Part shown: piece after piece, positions 1 to 8,195 of the stretch
Numbering within the stretch: the first letter of the stretch is position 1
How the letters are laid out: each line of letters begins with the position of its first letter
Notes under the pieces: generated by a model
What the model was told of the DNA's origin: nothing
The model's input: only the letters and a program-made list of their open reading frames with translations
Database searches by the model: none
Made by a program: the position numbers and the translations under genes
NCBI GenBank assembly: GCA_900553185.1
Contig: USCT01000001.1
Coordinates: 62,001 to 126,000 of the forward strand
DNA: 64,000 nt
Source: an uncultured Bacteroides sp.
GTDB lineage: Bacteria > Bacteroidota > Bacteroidia > Bacteroidales > Bacteroidaceae
Direction: 5' to 3'

Positions 1-1811
1 ATTACCGGATAGTGACAGATATAAAGGATCCGTCCGGTAAAACCGTTGCTACACAGACTCAGCAGGGAATCTATCATGAAGGAATCGGCAACCGTTTTGA
101 ACAGCAGTTTGACATTAACCAACCACAATTGTGGACGCCTGATACTCCGTCACTGTATACGGCTGTTTCTAAAGTATATGAGGGTGAGACCCTGAAGGAC
201 GAATATGAAACCCGTTTCGGTATCCGGTCTATAGAAATCATTCCGGGAAAGGGATTTTTCCTGAATGGTGAACGTGTGCAGTTTAAGGGAGTATGCAATC
301 ATCACGACCTGGGCCCTTTGGGAGCAGCTACCAATGAAGCTGCCTTGCGCCGTCAGGTACGTATGCTGAAGGATATGGGATGTAACGCCATCCGTACTTC
401 GCATAACATGCCGTCTACGGAGCTGGTGGATATCTGTGACGAAATGGGGATGATGGTAATGGCCGAATCGTTCGACGAATGGAAAACGGCTAAGGTAGAA
501 AACGGTTATCACAAGAGCTTTGACGAGTGGGTAGAAAAAGACCTGGTGAATCTGATTCATCATTTCCGCAACAATCCGAGTGTGGTGATGTGGTGTATCG
601 GCAATGAAGTCCCCGACCAGTGGAGTGGTAACCAGGGGCCCAAGCTGACCCGTATGCTACAGGATATTTGTCACCGGGAAGATCCGACTCGTCCGGTAAC
701 CCAGGGTATGGACGCTCCGGATGCGGTAGTCAATAACAACATGGCAGCCGTATTGGATGTGCCAGGTTTTAATTATCGTCCGCACAAATACGTTGAGAAT
801 TATACAAAACTTCCGCAGGAGATTATTCTGGGTAGTGAAACTGCTTCTACCATCAGCTCGCGTGGCGTATACAAATTCCCGGTAGTGCGTCGTTCCATGC
901 AGAAATACGACGACCATCAGGCCTCGTCGTACGACGTAGAACACTGTGGATGGTCCAATTTACCGGAAGATGATTTTATCCAGCACGAAGATTTGCCGTA
1001 TTGCATCGGTGAGTTTGTATGGACCGGATTCGATTACCTGGGTGAACCTACTCCTTATTATTCTGACTGGCCCAGCCATTCGTCTTTGTTTGGTATTATC
1101 GACCTGGCCGGATTGCCGAAGGACCGTTATTATCTGTATCGCAGTCACTGGAACAAGCAGGCCGAGACTCTGCACATTCTTCCGCACTGGAACTGGGAAG
1201 GTCGTGAGGGAGAGGTTACTCCGATTTTTGTATACACCAATTATCCTACAGCCGAGGTATTCATCAATGGTAAAAGTCAGGGAAAACGGACCAAAGATTT
1301 GTCTGTTACTGTAGAAAACAGTGGGGATTCGTTGTCGCTGGCTACCTTCAAGCGTCAGAAGCGTTATCGCCTGATGTGGATGGATACCAAATATGAACCG
1401 GGTACCGTAAAGGTCGTGGCATACGATAAGGATGGAAAGGCGGTAGCCGAAAAAGAAATACATACAGCCGGTAAGCCTCATCACATTGAACTGGTACCGG
1501 ACCGTACCCAGCTGAAAGCCGATGGTAAAGACCTGTCATTCGTAACCGTGCGGGTAGTGGATAAGGACGGTAATCTTTGTCCGCTGGCCGATAACCAGAT
1601 TTCGTTTAAGGTGAAGGGAAAGGGTACATACCGGGCAGGTGCCAATGGCAATCCGGCATCGCTGGAGTCCTTTCAGGAACCTAAGATGAAAGTCTTTTAT
1701 GGCATGATGACGGCCATTGTACAGACTGAAGAAGAACCGGGTACCATTACGCTGGAAGCTACGGCTAAGGGATTGCAGAAAGCTACCTTGCAACTGACCT
1801 CGGAAAAATAA
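1..1811 (+). CDS. Glycoside hydrolase family 2 (beta-galactosidase-like), 5'-truncated
   Basis: The reading frame is open from the window edge (first full codon at base 3), so the N-terminal sugar-binding domain and signal peptide lie outside. What remains is the TIM-barrel and C-terminal domains of a GH2 retaining glycosidase. The acid/base glutamate is in the GNEV motif (codon 606-608). The nucleophile is the Glu of LGSETAS (codon 837-839). After the barrel comes a DUF4982-type domain (about 1190-1470) and an Ig-like C-terminal domain of the GH2 C5 type (about 1490-1800). These enzymes remove terminal beta-linked sugars such as galactose or glucuronic acid, usually in the periplasm or at the surface. 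The exact substrate cannot be read from this fragment. A hairpin terminator follows, so it is the last gene of its unit. Confidence 0.9.
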   Translation, partial: YRIVTDIKDPSGKTVATQTQQGIYHEGIGNRFEQQFDINQPQLWTPDTPSLYTAVSKVYEGETLKDEYETRFGIRSIEIIPGKGFFLNGERVQFKGVCNHHDLGPLGAATNEAALRRQVRMLKDMGCNAIRTSHNMPSTELVDICDEMGMMVMAESFDEWKTAKVENGYHKSFDEWVEKDLVNLIHHFRNNPSVVMWCIGNEVPDQWSGNQGPKLTRMLQDICHREDPTRPVTQGMDAPDAVVNNNMAAVLDVPGFNYRPHKYVENYTKLPQEIILGSETASTISSRGVYKFPVVRRSMQKYDDHQASSYDVEHCGWSNLPEDDFIQHEDLPYCIGEFVWTGFDYLGEPTPYYSDWPSHSSLFGIIDLAGLPKDRYYLYRSHWNKQAETLHILPHWNWEGREGEVTPIFVYTNYPTAEVFINGKSQGKRTKDLSVTVENSGDSLSLATFKRQKRYRLMWMDTKYEPGTVKVVAYDKDGKAVAEKEIHTAGKPHHIELVPDRTQLKADGKDLSFVTVRVVDKDGNLCPLADNQISFKVKGKGTYRAGANGNPASLESFQEPKMKVFYGMMTAIVQTEEEPGTITLEATAKGLQKATLQLTSEK

Positions 1812-1843
1812 TCCGTAGCTACGAGCATGTATATATGTAATGT

Positions 1844-1881
1844 ACGGGTCGGGTGGAAATTTTCATCCGACCCGTTTTTTA
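1844..1881 (+). terminator. Rho-independent terminator after the GH2 gene
   Basis: A GC-rich stem (ACGGGTCGG at 1844 against CCGACCCGT ending 1875, extended by GTGGA/TCATC with one wobble) is followed by six T. It lies 33 bases after the GH2 stop and ends transcription before lgt. Confidence 0.85.
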
Positions 1882-1994
1882 GGAATGCGTAAGGAAGTGG
1901 CCTCCATAATTTTGGCGATGATATTCTGATTAAATGGGAGGATTCTTTAAGCATAACAATTTTTTTTGTTTCTTTGTGCCTAAAATTGCTAGTT

Positions 1995-2825
1995 ATGATA
2001 TCAGGAAGTATTGTCTGGGATGTTGATCCCGTTTTGTTCCATCTGGGTGCCCGGGAGATTCGTTGGTACGGATTGATGTGGGGTATTGGCTTTATATTGG
2101 CTTATAATATGGTAGCCGGTTTGTTTAAGAAAGAAGGTCATCCTGACAAATGGGCCGACAAGTTATTTGTATATTGCATTGTCAGCAGTGTAATCGGAGC
2201 CCGCCTGGGACATTGCCTGTTTTACGAATGGGATTATTACGGTGCTCATCCCTTGGAGATTCTGAAAATATGGAATGGCGGACTGGCCAGTCATGGAGGT
2301 GTCTTTGCGCTGATTCTGGCGCTGGTCGTGTATTCGTATAAGGTGACGCATAAGAATGTGTGGTGGTTGTTTGATCGGATGATTCCGGCGGTAGCTGCTG
2401 TGTGTATGTGCATTCGGTTTGGCAATTTGATGAATTCGGAGATTTTCGGTTATCCTACCACCTTACCCTGGGGATTTGAATTTGTCCGTTCCCGTGAGTG
2501 GCAGGAACTTTATAATGCGAATGGAGAATCCTTGCCTTGTCATCCCACACAGATTTATGAGATGTTGTATTGTCTGGTGGCCGGTGTCGTGTCGTGGGTA
2601 ATGTATCGTTACGGTTGCCAGAAACGGATTGGTCTGATTACAGGTGTGTCATTGATCATCTTTTTTGGAGCACGTTTCGGACTGGAATTTATGAAAAATC
2701 CGCAAGTGGCCCGTGAAGTAGGAATGACGCTGAATATCGGACAATGGCTCAGCCTTCCGTTGATTCTGCTGGGAATTTATTTGATTTTCACCAGTGGAAA
2801 GAGGAAGGAGGCTTTCGGAAAATAA
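1995..2825 (+). CDS. lgt: Prolipoprotein diacylglyceryl transferase
   Basis: Lgt moves diacylglycerol from phosphatidylglycerol to the lipobox cysteine of prolipoproteins at the inner membrane, the first step of lipoprotein maturation. The 276-residue product has about seven hydrophobic segments. It shows the family hallmarks: an HLG stretch near the N-terminus, SHGG, and a variant of the Lgt signature, IRFGNLMNSEI. The HPTQIYE segment in the second half is also typical. I chose the ATG at 1995. The frame can be opened upstream at a TTG (1974), but this adds residues not typical of the family and runs into a T-rich promoter-like tract. The gene stands alone after the GH2 terminator. Its product is needed by the many lipoproteins encoded in this window. 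Confidence 0.96.
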   Translation: MISGSIVWDVDPVLFHLGAREIRWYGLMWGIGFILAYNMVAGLFKKEGHPDKWADKLFVYCIVSSVIGARLGHCLFYEWDYYGAHPLEILKIWNGGLASHGGVFALILALVVYSYKVTHKNVWWLFDRMIPAVAAVCMCIRFGNLMNSEIFGYPTTLPWGFEFVRSREWQELYNANGESLPCHPTQIYEMLYCLVAGVVSWVMYRYGCQKRIGLITGVSLIIFFGARFGLEFMKNPQVAREVGMTLNIGQWLSLPLILLGIYLIFTSGKRKEAFGK

Positions 2826-2956
2826 TCGTGAAAAGACAGTTGTTCCTTTTGAAGCTGTTGGAATACCCGAAGACAGGAAAGGGGCTTAAGGTTTCCGGAT
2901 TTGGAGTGTACCGTCATGTTTAGGCAGCAATCTTTCTTGTCTTTCATACAAAAGAG

Positions 2957-3018
2957 AAAAAACTTCCCGTTTCGTCTGTTTTTCCCGGTGGGTGAGTGAA
3001 CGAAACGGGAAGTTTTTT
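2957..3018 (+). terminator. Perfect 18-bp hairpin with A- and T-tracts (lgt terminator, possibly bidirectional)
   Basis: The arm at 2957-2974 is exactly complementary to 3001-3018. It has A-runs on the left and T-runs on the right, so it could stop transcription in either direction. It lies 131 bases after the lgt stop. Confidence 0.8.
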
Positions 3019-3111
3019 GTTTATAAAATAACTCATGCGGGCGCGCATTGGTTGTTGACGATTCGTGCGAGAAAGAAGAATCAAACGGTAGGACATACGC
3101 CTGTAAAATAT

Positions 3112-3199
3112 GCCTAATCGTTTTTATTGGTTTGTCTAATCGTTTTCTTTCATTCGTCTAATTGTTTTCTTGCGTTCGTCTAATCGTTTTTTAGGCTCA
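3112..3199 (+). repeat. Four-unit tandem array, 22-bp period (array A)
   Basis: Units start at 3112, 3134, 3156 and 3178. Each begins with the core GTCTAATCGTTTT, with at most one mismatch per unit; the rest of each unit is T-rich and variable. The period is exactly 22 bp. A similar array lies at 37708-37795. The role is unknown. Confidence 0.8.
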
Positions 3200-3414
3200 A
3201 TTTTATTGGTGGATTCCGGGTGTACCTGAAATGGAAGACAGGTATGTGGCACTGATTTTTCTGAAGAAATGGAACGGGTGTGCCTGCAACGGGTGGCTGC
3301 TTTATACCTGTAAAGCTGTTCGGGCCGTTTTGAACGTTCTGGAATGTGGATGTACGAGGCGTTTTACGTCCTACTTTTGTCTTTTTAAAAATCTATACAA
3401 AAAAATACGGTTAA

Positions 3415-3453
3415 GTAGATACATGAAATCGTTTTATAATGATATGTATCTGC
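3415..3453. promoter_or_regulatory. Imperfect inverted repeat upstream of the fructan receptor gene
   Basis: GTAGATACAT (3415-3424) faces ATGTATCTGC (3444-3453) with one mismatch across a 19-base spacer. Outside them ATACGGT and ACCGTTAT extend the symmetry. It could be an operator for the hybrid regulator at 10587 or an RNA hairpin. This is inference. Confidence 0.35.
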
Positions 3454-3619
3454 TGTATAGACCGTTATATAAAATGTGTGTAGGAAAAAAGTAAATGCTG
3501 TCGTGCTTGATTTATCTGTAAAATGTATTCGAAAAACTGATATATCTACTTCCGTTCTCCTTGTATCAAAATTGATAGGTCTGGCAACATTTGTTCTAGA
3601 GGCAGACAAAATAAGTCTC

Positions 3620-3627
3620 TATATTTG
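3620..3627 (+). promoter_or_regulatory. -7 promoter element for the fructan locus
   Basis: TATATTTG matches the Bacteroides -7 consensus TAnnTTTG exactly. The nearest TTTG (3590-3593) is 26 bases upstream, wider than the usual 19-21. This fits a regulated promoter. Confidence 0.55.
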
Positions 3628-3678
3628 CCTCGATAAGAAATCCAAAAAATAACAATACTAACGATTTAAATTAATGCT

Positions 3679-6024
3679 ATGAACGCAAAAATGAATCAAC
3701 AGGAAAAACGTGTGGGCGCAATAGTCTTCCTATTGGCTTGTGCTTGTATGGGCGCTTTTGCACAACAGGATTCTACTCAAGTTGCCAATTCTTCCAAAGA
3801 AGAAGGAAATCGTAACGTCATGTTGAATGCGGCAAGTGCCAATGGTCCTCGTGAAATCCAGATTGGATTACCTTCTGCTGATGTAAATGTACTTGAAAAT
3901 GGTATCCCTGTAACTTATGCAACCAATCCGCACAGCGTGAATTCACTTTGGCGTGCTGATGCCAGCCTGAGTCATGTAGGATTGTTGAAAATCTCGGAAA
4001 CAGCCATTACGACGGGTAATATTGGTTATGCGGTAAACTCCTTTACCCAGTTGGGACAAAAGGGTTTTAATGGTACACTTAATTATAAGTCGAATCATTT
4101 TGGAATGCAGGAATTCTCTCTGAATCTGAACGGAGATATGGGGAAGGACTGGTTCTATAGTGGTAGTATTTATCAGGATTTCGATCCGGGAACATTTAAA
4201 ATCAAATCAACTCCTTTCCAGGACCGTACGCAAATCTATAAGTTTGCTTTGACAAAACGATACAATGATAATCGGGGAGAATTCACAGCCATGTATCATT
4301 ACAGCAACAGCCATCCGGTTTATATGTATGCTACCCAGTCGGCTCCGTTTGTTTATGTAGGTGACGGTAGTGTGAAAGAACTGGGAGCTTTTGCTCTGGG
4401 TACTACTTCTTATTTGCCGGTTGATAATGAAATGGTATACCGTGATATGCGTACCGGCGAACTGAAGAAGACAAATTTGTATGACGCGGTGCAGAACAAA
4501 GGCAGTGAATTTACCTTGATGAATAATTATAACTGGGATAACGGATTGTCCTGGAAAGTGATCATGAAATATGACCACGCTACGGGTTCTTGTGTGTACC
4601 AGACTCCGATGGAACTTTCAGAGCGTACAAGCAGCAACATCAATTACCAGTATGAAGGAGCTGATGGCCGCATGCAGGCCTATAACGGTGAATACGTACA
4701 GAGCCGTATGTCTTGCTTGAACCGTGGCTTTATCGACGAACTGATGTTTACTACAGAGTTGTCTCGTAAATTGTCGAACGGTACATGGCGACTGGGATTG
4801 AATGAATGGTACTATGACATTGATTATGCATCTAATACAACCATGTATGACCAGTCTGTACCGACGGATGGAAGTTATCCGGTTCGTCTTTACAATCCGG
4901 AATATGCCACTTCTTCTTCCCGCTCATACGACGGCAATGGCTATTATTATGATTACAACAAGAATGCGTCAGAATATTATAAAGGTCACGAAAATAAACT
5001 GGCCGTGTATTTTACTCATGACTGGGATGTGACGGACAAATTCAATCTTTATTATGGTGCCCGTCTGGAATATCAGGCTTTGCGTGGAAACAATGCGGCT
5101 GTAAAAGATGCGGACGGTAATTTTGTCGGTCGTTTTGCTGATTATCATTTGGGCGCTACAGCTCCTAACGGAACACTCATCGAACCGACTCCGATGGAAT
5201 ATGACTGGTTTAACTATGCCTTGAGCGCGGCTGCAACTTATAAGTTGACCAAGGAATTCGGATTTACCGGTGACTTTACTTATATTACCCAGCATCCTAG
5301 AATTGAGAACTTTGCTCCGGCCGTATTGCCGAATACCGATAAAATCTCAGTTCCTCTGGGACGTGTAGGTATCTATTACAACAATGAATGGTTGAGTCTG
5401 ACTTCTTTGTTCTCTTACATTTCAAAGACCAACAACAACTCTACCCTGAACCTGCAGCACAGCATAAACGGGGTGAACGAGATTCTGGCTGCTCCGCTGA
5501 CTTACGATATCAAGACTTTGGGTTGGACAACCGACGTCGTAGCTCATCCGTTCAAGGGATTTGACTTGCACTTCCTGTTTACTTATCAGAAACCGACCTA
5601 CAAGAAGTATGAAACTTCTGTAACATTCTCAGACGGTTATGTAGGTCAGATCAATGCTACCGGAAACATCGTTGCCGAGATTCCGCAAATCCTTGTGGAA
5701 ATTGACCCGAGCTACATGATTACCAAAGACCTGAAGATATGGACCAGCTTCCGTTACTTCAGCAAGACATACGCCAACATCAACGACGCCTATTACTTCA
5801 ACGGTCGTTGGGAAACTTTCGGAGGATTGAACTGGCAGGTAAACAAGCAGCTATCTTTGGGATGCAGCGTAGTAAACTTCCTGAATCAGACCGGAGCGAA
5901 GGGTAGTATTGCCGGAGCCGAACTGATTGAGAAGGAAGATGCCGGACAATATGCCGGTCACGTAATGGCAGGTAGCTATATCCGTCCGTTCACTGTAGAA
6001 TTCAGCGCGAGTCTGAAGTTTTAA
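3679..6024 (+). CDS. TonB-dependent outer membrane receptor of the fructan locus (no SusD partner)
   Basis: A 781-residue outer membrane protein with a signal peptide (hydrophobic core about residues 12-26, cleavage after AFA). A short plug region of about 100 residues (conserved GPREIQIGL and VNVLENGIPV) is followed by a long run of amphipathic beta strands ending in Phe, as in TonB-gated barrels. It is shorter than a typical SusC, lacks the N-terminal carboxypeptidase-regulatory-like domain, and has no SusD gene beside it. It starts a same-strand run with GH32, an MFS transporter and fructokinase, so the likely cargo is fructo-oligosaccharide, levan fragments or sucrose; this rests on context. 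The ATG at 3691 (codon 5) is an alternative start. A hairpin follows the gene, so downstream genes may be expressed at a different level. Confidence 0.8.
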   Translation: MNAKMNQQEKRVGAIVFLLACACMGAFAQQDSTQVANSSKEEGNRNVMLNAASANGPREIQIGLPSADVNVLENGIPVTYATNPHSVNSLWRADASLSHVGLLKISETAITTGNIGYAVNSFTQLGQKGFNGTLNYKSNHFGMQEFSLNLNGDMGKDWFYSGSIYQDFDPGTFKIKSTPFQDRTQIYKFALTKRYNDNRGEFTAMYHYSNSHPVYMYATQSAPFVYVGDGSVKELGAFALGTTSYLPVDNEMVYRDMRTGELKKTNLYDAVQNKGSEFTLMNNYNWDNGLSWKVIMKYDHATGSCVYQTPMELSERTSSNINYQYEGADGRMQAYNGEYVQSRMSCLNRGFIDELMFTTELSRKLSNGTWRLGLNEWYYDIDYASNTTMYDQSVPTDGSYPVRLYNPEYATSSSRSYDGNGYYYDYNKNASEYYKGHENKLAVYFTHDWDVTDKFNLYYGARLEYQALRGNNAAVKDADGNFVGRFADYHLGATAPNGTLIEPTPMEYDWFNYALSAAATYKLTKEFGFTGDFTYITQHPRIENFAPAVLPNTDKISVPLGRVGIYYNNEWLSLTSLFSYISKTNNNSTLNLQHSINGVNEILAAPLTYDIKTLGWTTDVVAHPFKGFDLHFLFTYQKPTYKKYETSVTFSDGYVGQINATGNIVAEIPQILVEIDPSYMITKDLKIWTSFRYFSKTYANINDAYYFNGRWETFGGLNWQVNKQLSLGCSVVNFLNQTGAKGSIAGAELIEKEDAGQYAGHVMAGSYIRPFTVEFSASLKF

Positions 6025-6075
6025 CATAGAGGTATTGTAATAGGGTAAAAATTGTTTTTAGTGTGGAGGAAATAG

Positions 6076-6112
6076 GGCATCGGCAGGTTATTAAACCTGC
6101 TGATACCTTTTT
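6076..6112 (+). terminator. Hairpin with T-run between receptor and GH32 genes
   Basis: A 14-base stem (6076-6089 with 6094-6107, two wobble pairs), a four-base loop and five T. It probably terminates or attenuates transcription from the receptor gene. Confidence 0.7.
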
Positions 6113-6170
6113 CGGTGAATAATTAACACATTAAAATAGTTTTTTGCGTGTATTTTCTTCAAAAAAACTG

Positions 6171-6178
6171 TATATTTA
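6171..6178 (+). promoter_or_regulatory. Possible -7 element for the GH32 gene
   Basis: TATATTTA differs from TAnnTTTG at the last base. TTTG at 6143-6146 is 24 bases upstream. It lies between the hairpin and the GH32 start. Confidence 0.35.
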
Positions 6179-6203
6179 AACATCTATTAAACAGATAGCA
6201 ACC

Positions 6204-8081
6204 ATGAAAAAGAATTTAGTTAACCTGACATTGGCGTTGGCTATGACTTCGGGGTTCGTAGCCTGTCAGCCACAAAAAAGTGCCATCAGCTTTGAGCATC
6301 AAGGCGATTCGCTCACTGTATTGCATATTACCAAGCCTACCAAATATCTTATCCTGCCTATTCAGGAGTCATGTGCCGAAGGTAAAGTAAAACTGGATAC
6401 GGGCAGTCCGGCCGATATGGCAATGGACGTTCGTCTGGCAGTAGACAGTGTAGAATATTATGTACCGTTTGAACTGCCTCAGGGAGTCCAGGAAGCTACT
6501 GTTACGATCGGAAAAGTAGGATCGAAAGCCGTATGCTGGGACCACATCCAGTTGTCGGATACATTTGATACTGCCAATACGGACTATTACCGTCCTATAT
6601 ATCATCATACACCGCTTTATGGCTGGATGAACGATGCCAACGGTCTGGTTTATAAAGACGGAGAGTATCATTTGTATTTCCAGTATAATCCTTATGGCTC
6701 CAAATGGGGAAATATGCATTGGGGACATTCCGTAAGCAAGGACCTGATTCACTGGGAACATCTGAAACCGGCTATTGCACGTGATACCCTGGGACATATT
6801 TTCTCAGGAAGTACGGTTGTAGACAAAAACAACAGTGCCGGTTATGGAAAAGATGCCATCATCGCTTTCTATACTTCTGCCAGTGACGAACATGGCCAGA
6901 TTCAGTGTATGGCTTACAGTACCGACAACGGACGTACTTATACAAAATATGAAAAGAATCCGATCCTGACTCCGTTTGACGGATTGAAGGATTTCCGTGA
7001 CCCGAAAGTGTTCTGGTACGAACCGGCTCAGAAATGGTACATGATTGTATCGGCCGACAAGAACATGCGTTTCTATTCATCTTCTAATCTGAAAGACTGG
7101 GAGTACCTGAGTCAGTTTGGTCAGGGCTATGGCGTACAGCCTAACCAGTTTGAATGTCCGGACTTCATCCAGTTACCGGTAGATGGTGATAAGAACAAGA
7201 TGAAATGGGTGATGATTGTCAACATTAATCCTGGATGTATGTTTGGCGGTAGCGCTACGGAATATTTTGTCGGTGATTTTGACGGTAAGGAATTTAAATG
7301 TGATTCCAAACCTGAGATAACCAAATGGCTTGATTATGGAAAAGACCATTATGCTACCGTATGTTTCTCAAATACCGGCGACCGCATTATCGCTGTGCCT
7401 TGGATGAGTAACTGGCAGTATGCAAATGCAACTCCTATCCGTCAGTACCGTGGTGCCAATGCCTTGCCTCGTGAATTGTCACTTTATACCAAGGACGGTC
7501 AGATTTATATGGCTGCCAATGCTGTAAAGGAGACTCAGGGTTTGCGTAAGGACAGCCGTGCAGTCGATGATTTTGAAGTGAAGGATGAATACACCATGGA
7601 TGAAATTGTGCCGAACAACGACGGCGCTTATGAACTCGAGATGGATGTAACTCCGGGTAAAGCCCAGGTTGTAGGATTCGATTTATCGAATGCCAAGGGT
7701 GAAAAGGTAAAGATTTACCTGGATATGAAAGCCGGTAAACTGGTTGCCGACCGTACGGAAAGCGGTATCACCGATCTGTCTCGTTATGGAGAAGTGACCG
7801 TGCATGAAAAAGAGACTGATGATCATCGCAAGACAATGTCTGTCAATTATAAGAATGATTTTGCACTGGGCACATGGGCTCCTCTTTCATTGTGTGAAGG
7901 AAAGACGTATCATCTGGATGTTTTCGTAGATAAATGTTCTGTAGAAATCTTTGTCGACGGAGGACGCATCGCCATGACCAATCTGGTCTTCCCGACACAG
8001 CCTTATGGCAATCTTCGTTTCTATGCAGAAGGCGGAACAGCCAATGTAACGAACATGAAGATCTATAAATTGGGGTTATAA
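6204..8081 (+). CDS. Glycoside hydrolase family 32 lipoprotein (levanase/inulinase/fructosidase type)
   Basis: A retaining beta-fructosidase that hydrolyses fructans or sucrose to fructose. The signal peptide ends in a lipobox with Cys21; no acidic run follows it, so a periplasmic-face anchor is plausible. An extra N-terminal domain (about residues 28-125, resembling DUF4980) precedes the five-bladed propeller. Catalytic residues are visible: nucleophile Asp144 in WMNDANG (Ala replaces the usual Pro), transition-state Asp266 in FRDP, and acid/base Glu317 in ECPD. A beta-sandwich domain with the SVEIFVDGG motif closes the 625-residue protein. It sits between the receptor gene and the fructose transporter and kinase genes, which supports a fructan substrate. 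Endo or exo action and the levan/inulin preference cannot be decided from sequence alone. Confidence 0.95.
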   Translation: MKKNLVNLTLALAMTSGFVACQPQKSAISFEHQGDSLTVLHITKPTKYLILPIQESCAEGKVKLDTGSPADMAMDVRLAVDSVEYYVPFELPQGVQEATVTIGKVGSKAVCWDHIQLSDTFDTANTDYYRPIYHHTPLYGWMNDANGLVYKDGEYHLYFQYNPYGSKWGNMHWGHSVSKDLIHWEHLKPAIARDTLGHIFSGSTVVDKNNSAGYGKDAIIAFYTSASDEHGQIQCMAYSTDNGRTYTKYEKNPILTPFDGLKDFRDPKVFWYEPAQKWYMIVSADKNMRFYSSSNLKDWEYLSQFGQGYGVQPNQFECPDFIQLPVDGDKNKMKWVMIVNINPGCMFGGSATEYFVGDFDGKEFKCDSKPEITKWLDYGKDHYATVCFSNTGDRIIAVPWMSNWQYANATPIRQYRGANALPRELSLYTKDGQIYMAANAVKETQGLRKDSRAVDDFEVKDEYTMDEIVPNNDGAYELEMDVTPGKAQVVGFDLSNAKGEKVKIYLDMKAGKLVADRTESGITDLSRYGEVTVHEKETDDHRKTMSVNYKNDFALGTWAPLSLCEGKTYHLDVFVDKCSVEIFVDGGRIAMTNLVFPTQPYGNLRFYAEGGTANVTNMKIYKLGL

Positions 8082-8107
8082 TTGATTTAGTAGTCTTTTT
8101 AAAAGAA

Positions 8108-8166
8108 GGTATGGGCCTCATGGGCTTTGCCGGCCGGCAGAAGAGTATGTCCGTGTAGTCCATACC
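8108..8166 (+). terminator. Weak long hairpin between GH32 and MFS genes
   Basis: GGTATGG (8108-8114) pairs with CCATACC (8160-8166). Inside lies a perfect GC palindrome TGCCGGCCGGCA (8128-8139). A T-rich tract follows, but the loop is long. It may act as a partial terminator or an mRNA processing or stability element. Confidence 0.35.
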
Positions 8167-8195
8167 TTATTTTATTTCTTTTTAAAGAATATCTT

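Larger units (their letters stand above)
2826..3678. other. Long intergenic region between lgt and the fructan locus
   Basis: No convincing gene. An 87-codon frame at 3231-3494 has no family resemblance and an odd composition. The stretch holds an 18-bp perfect hairpin (2957-3018), a four-unit 22-bp array (3112-3199), an imperfect inverted repeat (3415-3453) and a -7 promoter motif (3620-3627). It is probably regulatory for the genes from 3679 onward. Confidence 0.6.

Noticed and set aside
3112..3199. Array A considered as a CRISPR array
   Set aside because: The period of 22 bp is too short for repeat plus spacer, the cores are only 13 bp, and no cas gene lies near. The same applies to array B.
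3231..3494. An 87-codon frame in the lgt-fructan gap
   Set aside because: No ribosome site, family match or conserved pattern; it runs through the inverted repeat. Cys-, Arg- and Tyr-rich composition suggests chance.
8127..8195. N-terminal extension of the MFS transporter
   Set aside because: It would be read from inside the intergenic hairpin and is not hydrophobic in the family pattern; the ATG at 8196 is preferred.
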